From: CADEEN01 sp963738425
GTDB lineage: Bacteria > Pseudomonadota > Gammaproteobacteria > Burkholderiales > Burkholderiaceae_C
DNA: 64,000 nucleotides
Reading direction: 5' to 3'
Assembly: GCA_963738425.1 (NCBI GenBank)
Contig: CAVTWT010000006.1
Span: 39,522 to 103,521 of the forward strand
Below, piece by piece: positions 9,079 to 17,803 of the stretch. A program made the position numbers and the translations under genes. The notes under the pieces were generated by a model. That model had not been told where the DNA came from and did no database searches. It saw nothing but the letters and a program-made list of their open reading frames with translations. Position 1 is the stretch's first letter. Every line of letters starts with the position of its first letter.

Positions 9079-10020
9079 CGGCTCAGTGTATACAAGCGGT
9101 ATGCCGAATGGCGCCGCGAAGCCTAGGGGTTTTCTCGACCGAGTGGGCAGGCGCACTGCGCCGCTGGCCAGCGCGGTGCCTGCCAGGATGACCAGGCCGC
9201 CCAACAGCATGGCCGACGTCAGCGTCTCGCCAAGGAAGAGCGCGCCCCACAGCACGCCGAACAGCGGGATCAAGAAGGTCACGGTGATCGCCCGCGTAGC
9301 GCCCAGGCGCGCGATAAGACGGAAGTAGAGGATGTAGGCGACGCCGGTGCACAGCAGGGCCAGCGCGGCCAGACTCAGCCACGCCGCGCCGCTCGGCATT
9401 GCGGCGGGCCACAGCCACGCGGCCGGCAGCGCGAGTGCGAGCGCCGCAAAGAGCTGGCTTCCCGTGGCCACCGCGAGCGGCGCCACGCCAGTCAATTTGC
9501 GCTTGGTGTAGTTGGCTGCGAAGCCGTAGCACAGCGTGGCCAGCAGGCAGGCGCCGATCGCCGCCGCGGCACTCACGCCGTGGTCCCCGGGCTTGAAGCT
9601 GGCCTTGTCCCAGGCCAGACCGGCGACGCCGGCAAAGCCAATCGCCAAACCGAGCAGCCGGTCCCGCGTCGGCCGATCGCCGAGCCACAGCCACGCTACC
9701 AGTGCTCCCCACAGCGGCGCGGTGGCGTTCAGGATCGACGACAGACCTGCGTTGATGGCCAGTGCTGCGAGCGAGAACAGCGCAAAGGGCAGGGCCGAGT
9801 TCATCACGCCGACGACGGCGATCGACTGCCAGTGCGCGCGCAGCGCGCCGATCTGCCGGCGCGCCGCGAGCAGCGGCAGCAGGAACAGCGTCGCCCCGCC
9901 GACACGCAGCGCCGACAAGGCCACCGGCCCGAATTCGATGGCGCCCAGGCGCATGAACAGGAACGATGCACCCCACAGCGCGGCGAGCAAAAGCAACTCG
10001 CCGAAGTCGCGTGGCTTCAC
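9079..10020 (-). CDS. EamA/DMT-family transporter (no own stop codon)
   Basis: About 310 aa with some ten hydrophobic helices and two EamA repeats (LLLAALWGASFLFMRLGA near the N-terminus; WLGDRPTRDRLLGLAIGFAG mid-protein). The family exports or imports small metabolites at the inner membrane. The GTG start at 10020 overlaps the ogt stop (GTGA). The frame runs into the VanA-like gene with no stop. In an adjacent frame a stop occurs at 9083, so a lost stop through a base error is as likely as a real fusion. The 3' boundary given is therefore the start of the oxygenase. Confidence 0.8.
9086..9095. promoter_or_regulatory. Candidate GntR operator just upstream of the VanA-like start
   Basis: GTGTATACAA on the plus strand contains the palindrome TGTATACA (9087-9094) and ends 8 nt upstream of the GTG start at 9078. 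It shares the GTATAC core with the internal site. The GntR gene in the same cluster is the obvious candidate ligand. Confidence 0.5.
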
Positions 10021-10568
10021 GTCAGCAGCACCCCTTCGTGCTGCAAGAGTTTCTCCTTGCGTGGCAGGCCGCCCGCATACCCCGTGAGCGAACCGTTGGC
10101 GCCGATCACACGATGGCAGGGCACCAGGATCGATACCGGGTTGCGGCCGACGGCTGTGCCGGTGGCGCGCGGTACCGCGCCTTGGCCCACTTGCGCCGCG
10201 ATCTCGCCATAGGTCCTGGTGCGGCCGAACGGAATGCCGAGCAGCGCCTTCCAGACCGCGCGTTGAAACAGCGTACCGTGCAGGTCGAGCGTGACATCAC
10301 GTGGCGACGGATCGCTGCCCGCCCAATAGGCGTCGAGCCACCGCTGCATGGCCACGATGTGCGGGTTGGCCGCATCGACTGGCGCATCGAGATCGCCGGG
10401 GTGATGCTTCTGCGCATCGAACCACAGGCCGGCGAGGCCTTTGTTCGTCGCCAGCGCGGTCAGCGGGCCGATCGGCGAGTCGATCGTGGCCTGTGCCACC
10501 AGCGGCACGCCGTCGAAGGCTTGCCGGATCGTCGTCATCGAACTCTTGGTCGCTTGTGTCGTCATCAT
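10017..10568 (-). CDS. ogt: Methylated-DNA--protein-cysteine methyltransferase
   Basis: 183 aa. The active-site motif ILVPCHRVIGANGSLTGYAG holds the acceptor cysteine, and the DNA-recognition helix AVPRATGTAVGRNP precedes it. It removes O6-alkyl groups from guanine in one suicide reaction. The ATG overlaps the AlkA stop (ATGATGA). The next start, MTTIRQAF, ten codons in, is possible. It works with the adjacent Ada-AlkA protein in the adaptive response. Confidence 0.93.
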   Translation of the reverse strand: MMTTQATKSSMTTIRQAFDGVPLVAQATIDSPIGPLTALATNKGLAGLWFDAQKHHPGDLDAPVDAANPHIVAMQRWLDAYWAGSDPSPRDVTLDLHGTLFQRAVWKALLGIPFGRTRTYGEIAAQVGQGAVPRATGTAVGRNPVSILVPCHRVIGANGSLTGYAGGLPRKEKLLQHEGVLLT

Positions 10569-12038
10569 GTTCCGGTCTCCAGGGATTGCCACAGCCGCAT
10601 CACCGCGTACGAGCGCCACGGCCGCCAGGCTTCGCTCTGCAGGGCGACCGCCTTCGCGTCGCGTGTGCCGAGCGCATTGAGCACGCCGATGTCGGTGGCG
10701 GGAAACGCGTCGGGCCAGGCCAGCGCGCGCATCGAAATCAACTGCACGGTCCACTCGCCGATGCCGGGCAGCTCGCGCAGCGCATCCTGCGTCGCCTGCA
10801 GCGGCGCGCCGCGATGCAAGGCAATGCGGCCGGCGTGGACCTCGCGCGCCAGCGCCTGCAGCGCGCCGACGCGCTGGCGAACGATGCCGAGCGTGCCGAT
10901 GGCTTCGGCGCTCGCATCGGCGATCGTGGCCGCATCGGGAAAGCAACGTGTGAGATCGGCGTGCGGCGTCTCGATGGCCGTGCCGAAGCGCTCGACGAGG
11001 CGCGACACCAGCGTCCGTGCTGCGGCCACCGTGACCTGCTGGCCAAGGATGACGCGCACCGCAGACTCGAAGCCATCCATGCCATTGGGCACACGCAGGC
11101 CGGCCACCACGGGGCCCGGCACTTCGTGCAACGCACTGTCGATCAGCGCCGGATCGGCATCGAGATCGAGTCCTTGCCGAACGCGTTCGAGCACCGTGCC
11201 GAGCGCAGGCAGCAGCGACGCCGACACCTGCAGCTCGAACTCGTGGCGCGCCGGCACGAAGCGGCCGGCAATCCATCCGGCGAGGCGCTCGCCGCGATGC
11301 ATCAGCGTCAGCGTGCGCCGCAGCGACAGCGTGGCAGCGTCGACCGCCTCGATGCCTATGACAGCCCTTGCCGCAATGAACGAGAGCACGCCGCTCGACG
11401 TCGTAGGGCGGCCGGTACGCCAGCCGCAGCACGAGCACGCCGCGCGGCATGAAGTCGCGCTGCTTGCGCAACGCGGTGGGGCTCATGCGGTAGCGCGCAC
11501 TGAACGCATCGTTGAAGCGGCGCAGGCTCGCAAAGCCGCTGGCGAGGGCGACCTGGGTCACCGCCAATGGCGTGTCGGTCAACAGACGCTTGGCCAGCAG
11601 CAGGCGCTGCGTCGTCAGGTAGTCGATCGGCGAGACGCCATGTGCCACGGCGAAGATGCGCCGCAGATGGCGGTCGGTGACGCCAAGTCTTTCGGCAACG
11701 GCGGGCAGGTAGAGATCGTCACCGGCGCGCGCGGCCTCGTCGATCATGCGCGCCGCATGCTGCGCCAGCACCTGCGGTGAATCGACCAAGGACAGGCCCG
11801 GCGCCAGCTCCGGCCGGCAGCGCAGGCAGGGCCGGAAGCCCGCCGTCTCCGCGCTCGGCGCGTTGTGGAAGAAGCGGCAGTTGCGCTGCATCGGCGTGCG
11901 CACGCGGCACACCGGGCGGCAGTAGACGCCGGTGGAGGTGACGCCGACGAAGAGCCGGCCGTCGAAGCGCGCGTCGTGCGCTTGCAGCGCGCGATACGCT
12001 GCTTGCGGGTCGATGGCGGTGCTGTGTTCTGTCGTCAC
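10565..12038 (-). CDS. alkA: Ada-type Zn/AraC regulator fused to AlkA 3-methyladenine glycosylase (apparent frameshift)
   Basis: About 490 aa in three parts. First is an Ada-type zinc module with four cysteines (GVYCRPVCRV, RNCRFFH, FRPCLRCRPE). Next is an AraC HTH (LGVTDRHLRRIFAVAHG). Last is the AlkA glycosylase with the helix-hairpin-helix LPGIGEWTVQLIS and the catalytic aspartate in PATDIG. The frame breaks near 11385-11395, after RPPYDVER; the span is 1474 nt, one more than a multiple of three. Only the two frames together give the family's normal length. The start is GTG, 2 bp after an inverted repeat. The zinc module would sense methylphosphotriesters and switch on repair. Confidence 0.87.
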
Positions 12039-12040
12039 GG

Positions 12041-12060
12041 TGCGGCCATGATAGGCCGCA
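12041..12060. promoter_or_regulatory. Inverted repeat at the Ada-AlkA start
   Basis: TGCGGCC-ATGATA-GGCCGCA, a perfect 7-bp inverted repeat ending 2 bp before the GTG of the Ada-AlkA gene. It would overlap the ribosome-binding site, so it could be an operator or an RNA hairpin limiting translation. No function is proven. Confidence 0.4.
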
Positions 12061-12134
12061 GGCCGCGCAGGACTCGCCGTTTTCGGACCTGTGCATCCGT
12101 CCGCGGCTCAGCGCTGCGAACGCTGTGCAGCGCC

Positions 12135-13031
12135 TCAGAGCGCGCTGCGCAGCACCGTGAGGCGCACCGGCTCGCCCTGCAGCAGCAGCTTGCCGTCGGC
12201 GGCCAGCAGCGCCGGCTGCAACTCGACCTCGCCGCGCGGCAGGTCGAGCACGGCCTCGGTGCGACCGTCGCTCCAGACATGGCGTGCGACCGGCTTCCCG
12301 CCTTGAACTACGGTGACCGCGAAGTGGCCCGTGTCCTTGACGGCCTTGTCGGCTGGCGCGATGCCGAAACCCGCGGCACCGAGGCTCAAGCGCATCGGGC
12401 TCACCAACTGCTCGCCGTCACGCACGTTCTTTGCATAGACTTCCTTGGCCGCCGTGCGCGGTGTCGTCATCGCGTCCTGGTACCAGGACGCGCAGGTGGC
12501 CGTGAAATCACGCTCGTCGATGCGCGGCGCCGGGCCACCGCGCTTGGCCACGACGTTGACCGTGATCTCCGGGCTGAAGACGAAGTGCGGCCGGTGCTCG
12601 TGGTCGGCAAACAGCAGGCGCAGCGTGTGCTTGCCGGGCGGCAGGTCGATCGCCGTGGCGGTCTGGCCCTTGCCGAAGTGGCGGTGCGAGTCGTCGAACG
12701 GGATCTTCTCGCGGTGGTTGATCGGCAGTGCCTTGTCGACCAGGATGTGGTGGTGGCCGGCCTTCTCGTGTGCATTGCCCGCGGGCACGACGCCCATGCC
12801 ACGAATGCCGAACTCGACCCAGAACGGCGAACGCACCGCATAGCCGTTCTTGATGTTGGAGAAGCTCACCGCCACCGGATCGCGCAGATCGACCGCGGTG
12901 CGTTCGGCCGTGGTGCTCTGCCAGCAGCGGTGCTGCAGTGCGTCGTCGGTGGCGCCCTGGGCCGAGGCGGCGGTGGGGATCGAATGGGCTGCGCACAGCG
13001 CAAGCCACTGAACCTGTCGTCGAAAGTCCAT
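12135..13031 (-). CDS. Secreted DUF4399-domain protein
   Basis: 298 aa with a signal peptide (MDFRRQVQWLALCAAHS, cleavage near AASAQG). One clear DUF4399 unit is visible: VEFGIRGMGVVPAG, then GHHHILVD and DSHRHFGKGQT. A second, weaker half follows from ITVNVVAKRG. The histidine-rich pattern suggests metal binding, but the biochemical function is unknown. The ATG at 13031 was preferred to the longer upstream reading because the signal peptide begins there and an AGAGAG ribosome site precedes it. Confidence 0.8.
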   Translation of the reverse strand: MDFRRQVQWLALCAAHSIPTAASAQGATDDALQHRCWQSTTAERTAVDLRDPVAVSFSNIKNGYAVRSPFWVEFGIRGMGVVPAGNAHEKAGHHHILVDKALPINHREKIPFDDSHRHFGKGQTATAIDLPPGKHTLRLLFADHEHRPHFVFSPEITVNVVAKRGGPAPRIDERDFTATCASWYQDAMTTPRTAAKEVYAKNVRDGEQLVSPMRLSLGAAGFGIAPADKAVKDTGHFAVTVVQGGKPVARHVWSDGRTEAVLDLPRGEVELQPALLAADGKLLLQGEPVRLTVLRSAL

Positions 13032-13243
13032 ACAGCTCTCTCTGTTGTTGTTTGAGGATCGGGCAGCGCCGCATTCTTGAGGAAGCGACCAACGTCGCGC
13101 TGACAGCGCTTTCGGCCCGGCGTGCAATCGTTCACGCGACGCTCAATGCAATCGCCGACGTCGCCTTGAACTGCAAGCGATGCCGTCGGGTCCGCGTCCT
13201 GCGGGCCGGCTTGTACAGTGGCCTCTGTTGCAAGGAGCACTGC

Positions 13244-14410
13244 ATGGGATCGCTACGCGAACGTTTTGGCCGGCCGCTGCGCCTGGGTGTGATTGGCGGT
13301 GGGCCTGACTCATGGATCGGGCGCATGCATCGGGGGGCCGCGGAGTTCGACGGTTGGTGGCGCGTCGCGGCCGGTGTCTTCTCCAGTGACCCGGCGCGTT
13401 CGCGCGCGGCCGGCCCGCTGTTTGGCGTCGATGCGTCGCGCAGCTATGGCACGGTCGACGAGATGCTCGCCACCGAAGCGCAGCGCGCCGACGGCATCGA
13501 TGCGGTGGCGATCATGACGCCCAACGACACGCACTACCCGTACGCCGCCGCAGCGCTCGATGCCGGCCTCGACGTGGTCTGCGACAAACCGATCACCGAA
13601 ACGCATGCGCAGGCGCTGGACTTGGTGGCGCGCGTGAAGCGCTCGCAGCGCCTGTTCGCGATCGCACATGGCTACTCAGCCTATCCGGTGATTCGCCACG
13701 CGCGGCAACTCGTGCGCGAAGGTGCGATCGGAGCGGTGCGCCTGGTGCAGGTGGAATACATCCAGAGCGGGCTGGCCACGCGGCTCGAGGACGGACCGCC
13801 GAACAACCGCCTGCGCTGGGTGCTCGACCCAGAGCGCAGCGGCCAGGCGCTGGTGATGAGCGCCATCGGCTGCCACGCGCAGCACCTGGCGAGCTTCGTG
13901 TCGGGCCTGTCGGTGGCGCGCGTGGCGGCCGACGTCGGCACGCTCATGCCCGGGCGCAAGGTGATCGATCATGTGTCGGCACTGCTCGAGTTCGGCAACG
14001 GCGCGCGAGGCACGTTCACGGCGACGCAGGCCGCGGCCGGCGCCGAGAACGACATCCGGCTGCGGGTCTACGGCGAAAAGGGGATGCTCGACTGGTGTCA
14101 TCGCGAGCCGAGCTACCTGACGCTCGCGGTGCAGGGCGAGCCGGCGCAGAGGATCGGGCGCGGTGATGTCTATCTGTCGCCGGAGGTGATAGCGGCGGGG
14201 CGCACACCGCGTGGGCATCCAGAGGGCTTGCGCGAGGCCTTTGCGAACGTCTACGCCGAGCTGGCCCAGGAGCGCATGGCGATCTCGCTCGGCGAGGCCG
14301 TCGTGCTGCAACCTTACCCGCGCATCGAGGACGGCGCACACACGATGGCGTTTATCGAGGCGTGCCTGGCGTCTCACAAGCAGAGAGCCTGGCTCGACGT
14401 GCCTGCGTGA
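13244..14410 (+). CDS. Gfo/Idh/MocA-family oxidoreductase
   Basis: 388 aa. An N-terminal Rossmann fold with LGVIGGGPDSWIGRMHR, the NAD-contact motif MTPNDTHYPYA, and the catalytic-lysine motif DVVCDKPITET are followed by the C-terminal substrate domain. AAGGAG precedes the ATG by 8 nt. The family oxidises or reduces sugars and inositols with NAD(P). The W/G-rich DSWIGRMHR loop is typical of an inositol dehydrogenase-like subgroup, but the substrate cannot be assigned. It stands alone and is transcribed away from the DUF4399 gene. Confidence 0.88.
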   Translation: MGSLRERFGRPLRLGVIGGGPDSWIGRMHRGAAEFDGWWRVAAGVFSSDPARSRAAGPLFGVDASRSYGTVDEMLATEAQRADGIDAVAIMTPNDTHYPYAAAALDAGLDVVCDKPITETHAQALDLVARVKRSQRLFAIAHGYSAYPVIRHARQLVREGAIGAVRLVQVEYIQSGLATRLEDGPPNNRLRWVLDPERSGQALVMSAIGCHAQHLASFVSGLSVARVAADVGTLMPGRKVIDHVSALLEFGNGARGTFTATQAAAGAENDIRLRVYGEKGMLDWCHREPSYLTLAVQGEPAQRIGRGDVYLSPEVIAAGRTPRGHPEGLREAFANVYAELAQERMAISLGEAVVLQPYPRIEDGAHTMAFIEACLASHKQRAWLDVPA

Positions 14411-14422
14411 CGGCGGCGAATC

Positions 14423-15007
14423 TCAAACGATCAGCGGCACGCCCAGCGCCGCCAAGGTGCCGGCGGCCAGCGTACCCGTGGCGCGAATGCCTTTCAAGGT
14501 CTGGAAGTAGCGCACGGCCCTTGCTGACGCCGGGCTCATGATGCCGTCGATCGGCCCGTCGTACAGACGCAGGATGCTGAGCTGGAGCTGGGCCTGCATG
14601 ACCTGAAGGCGGATGCGCTCGGTCTCCGTCAGCAGGGGACCGGTCGCGTGCACGGCGTGCCGTGTCGCCACGCTGGGCAGCGTCGGCACGGTGCGTGAGG
14701 TCACTGCGGTGGCGGAGGTGCTGCGCAGCAGGCTGACTGCGCGCGACCGGCGCGGCCTCGGTGGCGACAACGCTTGTTGAGGCGTGGTGTACGGAATGAG
14801 ATCACGTGCCGGGCTGTCGCCGGCCTCATCGAGATCCGAAGCCTGAGACGGGGCCAAGCCACCTTCGAGCACAGGCTCAGCGCCGACGGGCGTTGCCTGC
14901 TCTGGCGTCGAGGTCAGCCCCGCGGAAGCCTGCGCTTCGCTACGCGGTGGTGCCACGTCGGCACGTCCGCCGATGAACGATGTGATGCTGTGGAAGAGGT
15001 TGGCCAT
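14423..15007 (-). CDS. Protein with C-terminal peptidoglycan-binding domain
   Basis: 194 aa. The first 110 residues are low-complexity, rich in Ser, Pro and Ala. The last 60 match PG_binding_1 (LYDGPIDGIMSPASARAVRYFQ, then TGTLAAGTLAALGV). No clear signal peptide is seen, which is unusual for a cell-wall binder. It is convergent with the Gfo/Idh gene (13-nt gap). Confidence 0.65.
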   Translation of the reverse strand: MANLFHSITSFIGGRADVAPPRSEAQASAGLTSTPEQATPVGAEPVLEGGLAPSQASDLDEAGDSPARDLIPYTTPQQALSPPRPRRSRAVSLLRSTSATAVTSRTVPTLPSVATRHAVHATGPLLTETERIRLQVMQAQLQLSILRLYDGPIDGIMSPASARAVRYFQTLKGIRATGTLAAGTLAALGVPLIV

Positions 15008-15091
15008 GGCCTGTGTGCCGTACAGCCTGATTCTCGGCGTCTTGTCTTGCCGCGTAGTCCACTCAAGTGCGGGGGCGGGCTTGCGAGGAGC

Positions 15092-15685
15092 CTAGGCCAA
15101 CGCCCTCTCGATCTCGGCGAACGTCGTTGCGATCGGCGTGATGTCGATCGCGTGGCCGGTCTGGCGCTCGATCTGCGAGCGCGAGACGACGCCGCGCACG
15201 CGCGGCTGCGGCGCTGGCGCATCGCCGGCTTCGACAACGAGCAGGTGGTTGCGGCCAAAGCGCTTCAACGTGGCGACAAGGTCGCCCACCGATGCGGTGC
15301 GCATCGCCGCAAAGGGGATCGCGTCGAGCCGCGATAGCTCGGTCATCACGTCGGCAACCGTCAGTTCGTCCCAGCGCAGGCCGCGTTCGTGCACGAGGCG
15401 CATCTGGCGGTCGCCGTGCAGGTCGGTGGTCGTCACCAGGCCCTCGACCTGTGGCATTTCGCTGACGACGAACAGCATGCGCACGCCGAGGTAGATCATG
15501 GCCTGCTCGGCCTGCCGCAGTTGCGTCCTCGGATGCACGGTGGCCGCCTTGACGCGCGACAAATCGGTCATCACCGAGACTGCCGGCGAGTCGAGCGTCA
15601 CCGCCTGCGTCTGCCAAGGCTCGGCCTGAGCGATCGAAGTACCGGCTTGGAGGCGAAACGTCGGCAGTACGGCATTGCGGTTCAC
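15092..15685 (-). CDS. CBS-domain pair protein
   Basis: 197 aa. Two CBS motifs: the first around VMTDLSRVKAATVHP to GVRMLFVVSE, the second around VADVMTELSRLDAIPF to GRNHLLVVEAG and RGVVSRSQIERQTG. Such pairs bind adenine nucleotides and regulate partner proteins; no partner domain is fused here. The start is GTG, with GAGGAG 10 nt upstream. Confidence 0.78.
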   Translation of the reverse strand: MNRNAVLPTFRLQAGTSIAQAEPWQTQAVTLDSPAVSVMTDLSRVKAATVHPRTQLRQAEQAMIYLGVRMLFVVSEMPQVEGLVTTTDLHGDRQMRLVHERGLRWDELTVADVMTELSRLDAIPFAAMRTASVGDLVATLKRFGRNHLLVVEAGDAPAPQPRVRGVVSRSQIERQTGHAIDITPIATTFAEIERALA

Positions 15686-15778
15686 GGCGAAAACTCCTCG
15701 GCGTGCGGCGTGGCGTGTGCCCCGCTTGCCACCGAACTTACGCCGAATTCGCCAAGATGAACAGGCCCCCGCTGGCTG

Positions 15779-16546
15779 CTACATCGCCTTGAACAGATGC
15801 ACGTACGCCCGGCTCACCGGCAGTTCGCGCTCGACGCCCTTCATGTGTACGAACAGACGGCTGGCTTCGTCCCGGCGCGCACCGGCCAGATGTTCGACAT
15901 TGATGATCGTCGAGCGGTGCACTTGCCAGAACTGGTCGCCGTCGAGCTGCCCCATCAACAGGGCGATCGGCGTACGAATCAAGTGTTCGGCGCCGGCAGT
16001 CGTGCGCACAACGGTGTACTTCTCGTCGGACTCGAAGAACAACACGTCACGCACGTCGATCTGATGCGTCAAGTCGCCGACGCTGGCGCGGATCCAGCGC
16101 AGCGGTTGTGCCACAGGCTGCGCGCGCGGCAACAGGCGCTGCAAGGCCGCGGCGAGTGCTGCATCGTCGGGGCTCTCCTTCGCGGCGAGCGCGGCTTCGA
16201 GTTTGGCGATCGTTCGTCCCAGACGCTCGGCCTTGACCGGCTTCAACACGTAGTCGAGCGCCGACTGCTCGAAAGCCTGCACGGCATACTCGTCGAAGGC
16301 GGTGACGAAGACGACACGTGTGTCGCCCTCGATGCCTTGCGCGACTTCCAGGCCTGTCAGACCTGGCATCTGAATGTCGAGGAAGGCCACGTCGGGGGCG
16401 TGCTCGGCAATCGCACGCGCTGCGTCGAGGCCATTGCGTGAGACGGCAACGATGTCGAGCGCCGGCCATAGCTCGTGCAACTGCAGCTTCAGCGCCTGGG
16501 CGAGGTGCGGTTCGTCGTCGGCTATGAGGGCCGTGGGTTTGTTCAT
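15779..16546 (-). CDS. LytTR-family response regulator
   Basis: 255 aa. The N-terminal receiver has the acidic pair in LIADDEPHLA, phospho-acceptor aspartate in VAFLDIQMPGLTG and the KPVKAERLG lysine. The C-terminal LytTR DNA-binding domain contains DVLFFESDEKYTVV and FWQVHRSTIINVEHL. The ATG overlaps the kinase stop (ATGA), so the pair is co-translated. Targets are unknown; related AlgR/LytR regulators control cell-surface genes. Confidence 0.92.
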   Translation of the reverse strand: MNKPTALIADDEPHLAQALKLQLHELWPALDIVAVSRNGLDAARAIAEHAPDVAFLDIQMPGLTGLEVAQGIEGDTRVVFVTAFDEYAVQAFEQSALDYVLKPVKAERLGRTIAKLEAALAAKESPDDAALAAALQRLLPRAQPVAQPLRWIRASVGDLTHQIDVRDVLFFESDEKYTVVRTTAGAEHLIRTPIALLMGQLDGDQFWQVHRSTIINVEHLAGARRDEASRLFVHMKGVERELPVSRAYVHLFKAM

Positions 16547-17673
16547 GCCGCAGCAGTTTCGAGGGGCAGGGCGAGCGTGGCCCGGGCGCCGGCGTCGGGC
16601 CGCAGATCGAGCGCGAGCGTGGCCTCGCTGCCCCAACGAGATTGCAGCCGGGAGCGCAGATTGGCCAGGGCCAAGCCGTTGCCCGGCGTGCCGACGCGTC
16701 GCGCCGGCTGCTCACCCGCACCGAGGCCGTCGTCTATGACTTCGATGATGACGCGCTGCCCGTCGCGCCGAGCCGAGATGAGCACGCTGCCGCCATCGAC
16801 CTTGCACTCGAGGCCGTGGTGAATCGCGTTCTCGACCAGTGGCTGCAGCAGCAGCGGCGGCAGCACCGCGTTGCGCAGCGCGGCGTCTTGCACGTCGATG
16901 CGGTAAGTCAGCCGCTCGCCCATGCGCATCTGCATGAGGCTCAGGTAGGCCTCGGTCATTGCCAGCTCGTCGCCGAGCGTGCCGTCGCCGCTGCGCATCT
17001 TGCCCAACGAGGCGCGCAGGTAGTCGATGAAGGTTTGGAGCATCTGCTTCGCGCGTGCTGCGTCGGTGTCGATCAATGTCAGCACCGTGGCCAGCGTGTT
17101 GAACATGAAGTGCGGCTCCATTTGCCCTTGCAAAAGACGCAGCCGGGCCTCGGCCGCGCGCTTGTCGGCCTCGATCTCGCGCGCCTTCGCATCGAAATGC
17201 ATCGTGATCACCAGCGTGACGACGATCAACTTCAGCACCGTGCCGGGATCGTCAAAGCCAAAGTTGCCACTGCTGCTGAGAAGCCAGGATTGGAGCGACC
17301 AGCCGATGGCCACACCAAGCAGCGGTACACCGACGAAGAACAGACCGCGGCGCTTGGCGTCGAAGCTGCGAATGCGCTCTGCGCCAATCAGACGTCCGAA
17401 GAGTGCGAACAGCGCATGAATCGTGAAACCGATCGTCAGCGCGCTCGCCTGAGTTGCCCAGAGCCAGCGCAGCAGCACGTCGCCAGGGGGCCAGCGGCCG
17501 CCGCCAACAATGGCAAACGACATGCCGAGCGTGAAGAAGATCAGGCCGACAGCGCAGCTGAAGATGAAGGTCCAGACGAGTTGAAGCCAGGCTGGACCGA
17601 CGCAGCGCAGGTCGTTGGCGTACCAGGAGCGCCAGGACGCGGCGAGCGTGGCGCGGTCGAGCGGGTACATCAT
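16543..17673 (-). CDS. LytS/AlgZ-type sensor histidine kinase
   Basis: 376 aa. Four or so N-terminal membrane helices lead to a short coiled coil (AKAREIEADKRAAEARLRLL), the His_kinase motif QMEPHFMFNTLATVL with the phosphorylated histidine, and an HATPase with LVENAIHHGLE and GNGLALANLRSRL. It phosphorylates the adjacent LytTR regulator. Two adjacent ATG codons can start it. The sensed signal is unknown. It is divergent from manB across about 130 bp. Confidence 0.9.
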   Translation of the reverse strand: MMYPLDRATLAASWRSWYANDLRCVGPAWLQLVWTFIFSCAVGLIFFTLGMSFAIVGGGRWPPGDVLLRWLWATQASALTIGFTIHALFALFGRLIGAERIRSFDAKRRGLFFVGVPLLGVAIGWSLQSWLLSSSGNFGFDDPGTVLKLIVVTLVITMHFDAKAREIEADKRAAEARLRLLQGQMEPHFMFNTLATVLTLIDTDAARAKQMLQTFIDYLRASLGKMRSGDGTLGDELAMTEAYLSLMQMRMGERLTYRIDVQDAALRNAVLPPLLLQPLVENAIHHGLECKVDGGSVLISARRDGQRVIIEVIDDGLGAGEQPARRVGTPGNGLALANLRSRLQSRWGSEATLALDLRPDAGARATLALPLETAAA

Positions 17674-17803
17674 GGTCAAGCAGTGTAGGCAGGCAGCCAC
17701 AATGCTGTTCGACCGAGCAGACGGATCGACAGCCGGTGCGACGGATCGCAAGGCACCTGCATCCGCCTGCCTACAATCGTTCGCGAGGAAAAGGAGAGTC
17801 CCC

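Noticed and set aside
6997..9126. A 709-residue plus-strand frame across the oxygenase/regulator region
   Set aside because: No domain and antisense to VanB-like, GntR and VanA-like genes with intact motifs.
10017..12038. One continuous 673-residue frame taken as a single Ada-like fusion protein
   Set aside because: Its middle has no sense; the AlkA domain lies in another frame, and ogt has its own ATG overlapping the AlkA stop. Two genes with a frameshift explain it better.
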